From JAVBSN01 sp031556525 (GTDB lineage Bacteria; Bacillota; Clostridia; Lachnospirales; Lachnospiraceae), in the NCBI GenBank assembly GCA_031556525.1, contig JAVBSS010000055.1, forward strand, positions 1 to 10,887: a stretch of DNA of 10,887 bases, written 5' to 3'. Below the pieces are notes generated by a model. That model had not been told where the DNA came from and ran no database searches. It saw only the letters and a program-made list of their open reading frames with translations. The position numbers and the translations under genes are program-made. Positions within the stretch are counted from its first letter, which is position 1; each line of letters opens with the position of its first letter. Of this stretch, positions 5,402 through 10,887 are shown one piece after another.

Positions 5402-7767
5402 TTAGAAAACCAGAAGTATTAGCACCTGCAGGTTCATATGAGATATTTGTTACAGCAATACAAGCTGGTGCAGATGCGGTATATATAGGTGGGTCAAAGT
5501 TTGGTGCTAGAGCATATGCTAATAATTTTAATGAAGAAGAGGTTATATGTGCAATTAATTATGCTCATTTATACGGAAAGAAAGTATATATGACAATTAA
5601 TACCTTGTTTAAAGAGGACGAGATTAATGAGTTATATGACTATTTGTTTCCTTATTATGAGGCTGGATTAGATGCAGTGATTGTTCAGGATATGGGCGTG
5701 TTTGCATATATACGTGAGAATTTTCCTGATATTGCATTACATGGCAGCACCCAAATGACTGTTACAAATATTTATGGAGCTAAGTTGTTAGCCGATTATG
5801 GTGCATCAAGAATTGTACCGGCTAGAGAACTTAGCTTATTTGAAGTTAAGGAAATAAAAGAAAAGACTGGACTTGAAGTAGAAGTTTTTGTACAAGGAGC
5901 ATTATGTTATTCGTATTCAGGTCAATGCTTATTAAGTAGTATGATTGGTGGCAGAAGTGGTAATAGAGGTAGATGTGCTCAACCGTGTAGACTACCTTAT
6001 GATGTACTTGTTGATAATAAATGTATTAATAATAAAGAAAAATATGTCTTAAGTCCTAAAGATATGTGTGCTGTGTCTATGGTTCCAGAACTTATTGGAG
6101 CTGGTGTAGATTCATTTAAGATTGAAGGTCGAATGAAGTCAAAGGAATATGTAGCTCAAGCAGTAAAGACTTACAGAGACGCTATAGATGCATATTATAA
6201 TAATATAGACGTTACGAATATTAATAATCAAAATATTGATAATCTTAGAGAAATATATAATAGAGGTGGATTTACTGAAGGATATCTTAGCAATCATAAC
6301 GGAAAAGATATGATGTCCATGGGAAGACCTAATCATGAAGGTGTATATGTAGGAAAAGTAGATAAGATAGTAAGTGGTAAGATAACATTTAAAACAGAGA
6401 AAAATATTAATATTAAAGATGTGTTAGAGATACGTGGTAATACTAATATTGAATTGACGTCTAATGTTGAAGCAAGTAAAAATAGTAATGTTACTCTTAA
6501 TGCCAAAAATTTAAATGCCATAAAGATAGGAATGCCTATATATAGGACAAGAAATAACAATTTGTTGTCAAAGCTAGATGATAAATATACTAATAACCAA
6601 ATGAAAGAAAATATTAACATTATTTTAAAGTTATATAAAGGTGATTCTGCTATTATAGAAATTGGGTATAATGATATATGTGTATCTGTAGAGGGCGATG
6701 AGGTTATGGAAGCCGCAAATAAACCTTTATCAAAGGAAGATATAATAAGTAAAATATCTAAACTTGGAGATACAAGATATGTAATAAATGATATTAATGT
6801 TTTAATGGATGATAATATATTTTTACCGATTAAATCAATTAATCAATTAAGAAGAGATGGAATAGAGGCTTTGGAAAAAGCGATTATTAATTCTTATGAG
6901 AGAAAAGATGAATATAGAAAGCCAACCAGTTTTGAGAAAAAGCAGATAATAAATAGTAATCAAGAAAAATCTATTTCAGTTATGGTATCCAATGAAGAGT
7001 TGTTAGATACAGTATTGCTTTATAAAGAAGTGGATAATATATATTTAGATGAAGTGTTTTTTAATGATAAATCGTTATTATATAATGTGGAAAGAATTAA
7101 ATCTGTTAACAAGAAAGTATATATTGTTTTACCACATATTTTTAGAAATAGAGCATCTAATAAGAATTGGTTAGATATTATTAAGGTTTCAGATGGTATA
7201 ATAGTAAGGAATATAGACGAATTAGGATATATATATGAAAATAATATTAGAACAAATATAATCTTAGATTACTCTATGTATTCATATAATAGCAAAGCTA
7301 TTGAATTCTATAATGGATTGCTTGATAATCCTATTATTACACTACCTGTAGAGCAAAGAAGTGATGAGCTCAAAAATATATGTAATAGCAATAGTGAATT
7401 AATAGTGTATGGTTATAATAATGTAATGTATTCAGCTCAATGCGTTAATAAAAACACATTAAAATGTGATAGCAAAGATAAGTATATTATATTAAAAGAT
7501 AGAAAGAATTTTAATTTTACTGTAAGAAATGTATGTAAGTATTGCTATAATGTAATGTATAATCCAGTGCCTATGTCTATATTAGATTATTATGAAGATA
7601 TAAGTAATATGGGAATTAATCATTATAGAATAGATTTAACTGTAGAAACTTCTACACAAGCTAGAATAGTATTAGATAAGTATATTAATAGATTTGTATA
7701 TAATAGAGATGATAATATTAGCTTAGGTGAGGTAACAAAAGGACATTTTTACAGAGGAATAATGTAG
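5398..7767 (+). CDS. U32 family protein, long RlhA-like form (probable 23S rRNA hydroxylase)
   Basis: U32 proteins were first called peptidases, but several are prephenate-dependent RNA hydroxylases. E. coli RlhA, a long member with a DUF3656 domain, makes 5-hydroxycytidine at C2501 of 23S rRNA. This 789-residue protein starts LAPAGSYE (8-15) and has the U32 signature EVFVQGALCYSYSGQC (162-177). Cysteines C170, C177, C193 and C197 are likely iron-sulfur ligands, and SFKIEGRMKS (239-248) is also typical. The middle (about 330-540) probably includes the DUF3656-like region and is Asn/Lys/Ile-rich. The C-terminal part resembles a second U32-type barrel, with CKYCYNVMYN and a final GHFYRG, as in long forms. 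It overlaps zapA by ATGA and lacks a strong ribosome site, so coupled translation is likely. Length exceeds that of E. coli RlhA. The family is clear; the RlhA role is inferred, and a collagenase-like role is less likely. Confidence 0.85.
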   Translation: MIRKPEVLAPAGSYEIFVTAIQAGADAVYIGGSKFGARAYANNFNEEEVICAINYAHLYGKKVYMTINTLFKEDEINELYDYLFPYYEAGLDAVIVQDMGVFAYIRENFPDIALHGSTQMTVTNIYGAKLLADYGASRIVPARELSLFEVKEIKEKTGLEVEVFVQGALCYSYSGQCLLSSMIGGRSGNRGRCAQPCRLPYDVLVDNKCINNKEKYVLSPKDMCAVSMVPELIGAGVDSFKIEGRMKSKEYVAQAVKTYRDAIDAYYNNIDVTNINNQNIDNLREIYNRGGFTEGYLSNHNGKDMMSMGRPNHEGVYVGKVDKIVSGKITFKTEKNINIKDVLEIRGNTNIELTSNVEASKNSNVTLNAKNLNAIKIGMPIYRTRNNNLLSKLDDKYTNNQMKENINIILKLYKGDSAIIEIGYNDICVSVEGDEVMEAANKPLSKEDIISKISKLGDTRYVINDINVLMDDNIFLPIKSINQLRRDGIEALEKAIINSYERKDEYRKPTSFEKKQIINSNQEKSISVMVSNEELLDTVLLYKEVDNIYLDEVFFNDKSLLYNVERIKSVNKKVYIVLPHIFRNRASNKNWLDIIKVSDGIIVRNIDELGYIYENNIRTNIILDYSMYSYNSKAIEFYNGLLDNPIITLPVEQRSDELKNICNSNSELIVYGYNNVMYSAQCVNKNTLKCDSKDKYIILKDRKNFNFTVRNVCKYCYNVMYNPVPMSILDYYEDISNMGINHYRIDLTVETSTQARIVLDKYINRFVYNRDDNISLGEVTKGHFYRGIM

Positions 7768-7774
7768 GTGTAAT

Positions 7775-9160
7775 ATGATTCATATAATAACAGAAATAAC
7801 TAAATATATAATTATAGTGTTAATGGTTTTCTATACTTTAAATTGTTTTAATGTATTTAAATCATCTAACAGTGATAGACAAAGTAAATTATTAAATAGA
7901 CAGATTGTATATGTGTTTTTAATTCATTTTTTGTGCTACCTATCATTGTATCTACGTTATATGGAGAAAAAGATTCTTATGTTATATGGAGCTCAGATTC
8001 TTGTAGCTACCTTATATATGGCAATATATCATACGATATATCCAAAATCTTCTAGAGTGGTTACTAATAATATGTGTTTCTTGTTGTTAATAGGATATAC
8101 CATGTTAACTAGGATAGATTATAACTTAGCAATAAAGCAATTCATAATAGCAACAGGAGCCTTAATAATGGTTTCGTTTATTCCGTTTATTATGATGAAG
8201 ATAAAGACGTTTAGAAATTATTGTATGATTTATGGTGTGGCTGGTATTATATTTTTGAGTTCGGTTTTTGTGTTTGGTGTTAAGAAATATGGAGCAACTA
8301 ACTGGATTAAGATTGGTTCTTTTTCATTACAACCATCAGAGTTTGTTAAAATCATATTTATATTCTTTATAGCAAGCATGTTATCAAAGGATCAAAGCTT
8401 TAAAAATGTAATTAAAACATCAATTATGGTTTGTATTCATCTAGGGATACTTGTTCTAGAAAAGGACTTAGGTGGAGCGGTAATATACTTTGTTATATAT
8501 ATATTAATGTTGTATACAGCTACAGGCAATTCACTATATTTAATAGGTACTTGTGGCGGTGGTGGATTCGCAGCACTAGCAGCATTTTTAATTTTTGGCG
8601 ATAAGTTATTTAGTCATGTTTCTGTAAGAATACAAGCATGGAAAGATCCTTGGTCTGTAATAGATACAAAAGGTTATCAGATAGCTCAATCCCTATTTGC
8701 TATAGGTACGGGAGGATGGATTGGCTCTGGATTAGGTAAAGGAAGCCCTAACTCAATTCCAGTAAGTGAAAGTGACTTTATATTTTCTGCAATTGCAGAA
8801 GAGTTAGGTGTTATATTTGCATTAGCATTAATTCTTGTATGCTTTAGTTGTTTTATTTGTTTTATAAATATTTCAATGAAGGCAAGAAATTTATTTTATA
8901 AAACAATGGCATTTGGATTTGCTATTTGTTATATATTCCAAGTATTTTTAACTATAGGTGGTGTTACCAAATTCATACCATCTACAGGAGTAACGCTTCC
9001 ATTAGTAAGTTATGGAGGTAGTTCGGTTTTAAGTACCTTAATAATTTTTAGTATTATGCAAGGTGTATGTATTATAGAAAATAAAGAGGCTGAAAAAATT
9101 GAAAAAGAAAAACGAAATTTCCAAGTCGATGAAGAAGGAAAACGTATCGCCGAAAGATAA
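7775..9160 (+). CDS. FtsW/RodA/SpoVE-family SEDS peptidoglycan glycosyltransferase
   Basis: SEDS proteins polymerise lipid II into glycan strands in the membrane and pair with a class B PBP, which here is the next gene. The 461-residue protein is strongly hydrophobic, with about twelve membrane segments. Conserved motifs are NWIKIGSFSLQPSEFVK (176-192), EKDLGGAV (229-236), DPWSVIDTKGYQIAQSL (291-307), SDFIFSAIAEELG (333-345) and the final LPLVSYGGSS (408-417). D334 matches the acidic residue proposed as catalytic in RodA and FtsW. QPSEF comes later than in E. coli RodA, implying extra N-terminal membrane segments; long forms also occur in actinobacterial rodA-pbpA pairs. AGGTG (7766-7770), overlapping the previous stop, lies four bases before the ATG. 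The charged cytoplasmic tail overlaps the next gene. Whether it serves elongation, division or sporulation cannot be told from sequence. Confidence 0.93.
   Translation: MIHIITEITKYIIIVLMVFYTLNCFNVFKSSNSDRQSKLLNRQIVYVFLIHFLCYLSLYLRYMEKKILMLYGAQILVATLYMAIYHTIYPKSSRVVTNNMCFLLLIGYTMLTRIDYNLAIKQFIIATGALIMVSFIPFIMMKIKTFRNYCMIYGVAGIIFLSSVFVFGVKKYGATNWIKIGSFSLQPSEFVKIIFIFFIASMLSKDQSFKNVIKTSIMVCIHLGILVLEKDLGGAVIYFVIYILMLYTATGNSLYLIGTCGGGGFAALAAFLIFGDKLFSHVSVRIQAWKDPWSVIDTKGYQIAQSLFAIGTGGWIGSGLGKGSPNSIPVSESDFIFSAIAEELGVIFALALILVCFSCFICFINISMKARNLFYKTMAFGFAICYIFQVFLTIGGVTKFIPSTGVTLPLVSYGGSSVLSTLIIFSIMQGVCIIENKEAEKIEKEKRNFQVDEEGKRIAER
9085..9101 (+). promoter_or_regulatory. Ribosome binding site and TTG start of the PBP gene
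   Basis: AGAGG at 9085-9089 lies nine bases before TTG at 9099-9101. The same frame has a stop at 9075-9077 and no upstream ATG. The first in-frame ATG is at 9129 and has no ribosome site. The site lies inside the SEDS coding region, so translation of the two is probably coupled. Confidence 0.65.
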
Positions 9161-10682
9161 AGAAATAAAGTTACCTTCTAACAAAGAGGATAAAAAACCA
9201 AAGAAGAAAAAAACGGTGGAAAACGAAGAATACAGAGTTCTCGTAGACAAGGAAAAGAAAAAAAACGAACTTAATACAAAGAGAAATAAACCAATATTGC
9301 TTATTACGTATATGTTTGCTGGATTGTTTTTATTTTTAATGGGATATGTAGTAAAATTTATGGTAGTTGATAAGGATAATGTTATATCAAACTCTTATAA
9401 TAAAAGGCAAGATAACTTTGTTAATTATGTAACAAGAGGAGATATAATTACTAGTGATGGAGTAGTGGTTGCTACTAATCAAACTAATTCTGATGGTTCA
9501 GCAGGTAGATATTATCCATATTCAAATATGTTTGCGCATGCAGTGGGATTTTCTACATACGGAAAATCAGGCATTGAATTATCAGGCAATTATTACCTTC
9601 TTACTTCATCATCAAATATATTTGAGAAAGTATTCAATGATTTAAAGGAAGAGAAGAATATTGGAGATAATCTTATAACAACCTTGAATTATAATTTGCA
9701 AAGTGCCGCTTATGAAGCATTAGGTAATGCGAATGGTGCAGTAGTTGTTATGGAACCAGATACTGGTAAAATATTAGCTATGGTTTCAAAGCCAGACTTT
9801 AATCCTAATGATATTGATAATGTATGGGAACAAGTAACTAGTGAGGATTCATCAGAAAATTCGATATTACTTAATAGAGCTACGCAAGGATTATATCCTC
9901 CAGGTTCAACATTTAAAGTAATTACTATGTTAGAATATATAAGAGAACATAATGATTATGAAGATTATTCATATGTTTGTGAAAGTGAAGGTATATACAA
10001 TAGTGTATCGATTAGATGTGCTGGTGGAAAAACTCATGGAGAAGTAAGTTTAGGTGATTCGTTGGCTTATTCATGTAACACATCATTTTCTAATATTGGA
10101 ACAACTCTTAATATTAAAAAATATAATCAACTATGTACAGATTTATTATTTAATAATAGTTTGCCGTATGATGGAGTATATAAGAAAAGTTCATTTGTAT
10201 TAACTAGTAATAGTGATAAATCAGAGATTCCACAAACTGTAATAGGGCAGGGAAATACACAGATAACCCCTCTTCATAATGCTTTGATTATGTCATCTAT
10301 TGCAAATGGTGGTGTTATGATGAAACCTTATTTAATAGACAGTATAGAAAATCACGATGGTGCAAATGTTAAAAAATTCACTTCGAAGTCTTATAAAAAA
10401 GTTATTACTACAGATGAGTCAGCGTTGTTAATTGATTATTTGAGAGGCGTATGTGAATATGGTACAGCATCTTCGACATTTTCAGGAACAAGCTATACGG
10501 TGGCTGGAAAAACAGGAACGGCAGAGTTTAATAATGAGGGAAAAGCTCATTCATGGTTTGTAGGATTTTCTAATGTTGATAATCCTGATATTGTTGTAAG
10601 TGTTGTTATAGAAGATTCAACAGATTCAGGTGTTACAGGAACACAAGTAGCTAAGAAAATCTTTGATGCTTATTATAGATAA
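9099..10682 (+). CDS. Class B penicillin-binding protein (peptidoglycan transpeptidase)
   Basis: Class B PBPs cross-link peptide stems of new peptidoglycan outside the membrane, together with a SEDS polymerase. The 527-residue product has a Lys/Glu-rich cytoplasmic N-terminus (about 1-64), one membrane anchor (about 66-88) and a short N-terminal domain with RGDIITSDGVVVATN (113-127). The transpeptidase domain runs from about 190 to 525. The active site is complete: STFK with nucleophile S270 (270-273), SCN (325-327) and KTGT (471-474). There is no PASTA domain, and the N-terminal domain is short, as in PbpA-type proteins. The likely start is TTG at 9099, giving a 62-base overlap with the SEDS gene; starting at ATG 9129 would remove ten residues. 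The tandem arrangement strongly suggests a SEDS-PBP pair. The class is certain; the exact role is not. Confidence 0.94.
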   Translation: MKKKNEISKSMKKENVSPKDKEIKLPSNKEDKKPKKKKTVENEEYRVLVDKEKKKNELNTKRNKPILLITYMFAGLFLFLMGYVVKFMVVDKDNVISNSYNKRQDNFVNYVTRGDIITSDGVVVATNQTNSDGSAGRYYPYSNMFAHAVGFSTYGKSGIELSGNYYLLTSSSNIFEKVFNDLKEEKNIGDNLITTLNYNLQSAAYEALGNANGAVVVMEPDTGKILAMVSKPDFNPNDIDNVWEQVTSEDSSENSILLNRATQGLYPPGSTFKVITMLEYIREHNDYEDYSYVCESEGIYNSVSIRCAGGKTHGEVSLGDSLAYSCNTSFSNIGTTLNIKKYNQLCTDLLFNNSLPYDGVYKKSSFVLTSNSDKSEIPQTVIGQGNTQITPLHNALIMSSIANGGVMMKPYLIDSIENHDGANVKKFTSKSYKKVITTDESALLIDYLRGVCEYGTASSTFSGTSYTVAGKTGTAEFNNEGKAHSWFVGFSNVDNPDIVVSVVIEDSTDSGVTGTQVAKKIFDAYYR

Positions 10683-10732
10683 ATTATAAAATTTGTGAAG
10701 TAAAATAGAGTTTAGTTGCTTAACAATAAAAC

Positions 10733-10761
10733 TTGATAAATATCACATATATTGATATAAT
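10733..10761 (+). promoter_or_regulatory. Near-consensus sigma-A promoter for the Nudix gene
   Basis: TTGATA (10733-10738), a 17-base spacer and TATAAT (10756-10761) form an almost ideal vegetative promoter, and the -10 also has a TGA extension (10753-10755). Transcription would start near 10768, about 39 bases before the ATG. It is the strongest promoter seen in the window. In the rest of the 124-base spacer I see no convincing terminator for the PBP operon, so read-through is possible. Confidence 0.82.
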
Positions 10762-10793
10762 ATTGTTAGTTTTTGATACACCAAATAAATTGC

Positions 10794-10800
10794 AGGAGGA
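10794..10800 (+). promoter_or_regulatory. Strong ribosome binding site of the Nudix gene
   Basis: AGGAGGA at 10794-10800 is a full Shine-Dalgarno core, six bases before the ATG at 10807. It fixes the start of the partial gene. Confidence 0.85.
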
Positions 10801-10806
10801 ATTGCA

Positions 10807-10887
10807 ATGATTGAAGCAACAAGCTGTGGTGGTGTAGTAATCTTCAGAGGAAAAGTTTTGTTATTATACAAGAACTACAAGAACAAG
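10807..10887 (+). CDS. Nudix hydrolase (N-terminal 27 residues only)
   Basis: The frame begins with ATG after a strong ribosome site and stays open to the window end. The visible peptide starts MIEATSCGGVVIFRGK and continues LLLYKNYKNK. This SCGGVV(I/L)-x-(R/K)-GK-x-LLL pattern is the first beta strand region of Nudix hydrolases, and resembles small bacterial members annotated as diadenosine tetraphosphatase-like or MutT-like. The catalytic Nudix box would lie downstream and is not visible, so activity and substrate cannot be judged. The gene has its own promoter and is probably a separate unit from the SEDS-PBP operon. Confidence 0.75.
   Translation, partial: MIEATSCGGVVIFRGKVLLLYKNYKNK

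Noticed and set aside
6180..6260. Asn-rich, AT-rich segment in the U32 gene as an insertion or foreign DNA
   Set aside because: The frame is intact and the composition fits an AT-rich genome with a variable linker; no repeat ends or transfer marks were seen.
6139..6620. Two minus-strand ORFs (65 and 95 codons) within the U32 gene
   Set aside because: Both are hydrophobic shadows of Asn/Lys/Ile-rich coding sequence, with no supporting ribosome site or family match.
9038..9250. 70-codon minus-strand ORF at the SEDS/PBP overlap
   Set aside because: Its Phe/Ser runs simply mirror the A-rich Lys/Glu codons of the plus strand.
10683..10732. Terminator after the PBP gene
   Set aside because: The only visible stem (about 5 bp, all A-T, near 10681-10695) is too weak and has no following T run.

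Overview
The window is an AT-rich stretch of housekeeping chromosome from a low-GC Gram-positive anaerobe of the class Clostridia, most likely a Lachnospiraceae member. This rests on the fusion of IspH to ribosomal protein S1, the four-domain form of S1, the set ruvA-ruvB-zapA-U32-SEDS-PBP, and a YprB-like exonuclease. Family placement is from recall of protein families, not from a search. No mobile element, CRISPR array, tRNA or rRNA was seen.

Layout. Positions 1-2093 (+) hold the 3' part of the ispH-rpsA fusion, then cheR 11 bases later. A hairpin terminator at 2117-2158 separates cheR from a convergent YprB-like exonuclease gene (3222-2140, minus strand), and half of that hairpin is coding sequence of the exonuclease gene. 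A 107-base divergent spacer (3223-3329) carries two back-to-back extended -10 promoters, one for the exonuclease and one for ruvAB. From 3330 to 10682 (+) runs a tightly packed row: ruvA, ruvB, zapA, a long U32 (RlhA-like) protein, a FtsW/RodA-type SEDS protein and a class B penicillin-binding protein (PBP). Junctions are short or overlapping: ruvB to zapA 20 bases, zapA/U32 overlap 4, U32 to SEDS 7, SEDS/PBP overlap 62. A 124-base spacer (10683-10806) contains a near-consensus promoter for a Nudix hydrolase gene that runs off the window end.

How the genes work together. RuvA and RuvB form the Holliday-junction branch-migration motor, and the divergent exonuclease may also act on nucleic acid. 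ZapA supports the FtsZ ring. The SEDS polymerase and the class B PBP form a peptidoglycan synthase pair, so the second half of the operon concerns the envelope and division. The U32 protein probably hydroxylates 23S rRNA. The first operon joins isoprenoid synthesis, translation and chemoreceptor methylation.

This is mostly a conventional region and I see no new multi-gene system. The best lead is inside the fusion gene. A strong Shine-Dalgarno sequence lies exactly at the IspH/S1 junction, upstream of an in-frame ATG that aligns with the native start of stand-alone S1. Free S1 may therefore be made from the fusion message.
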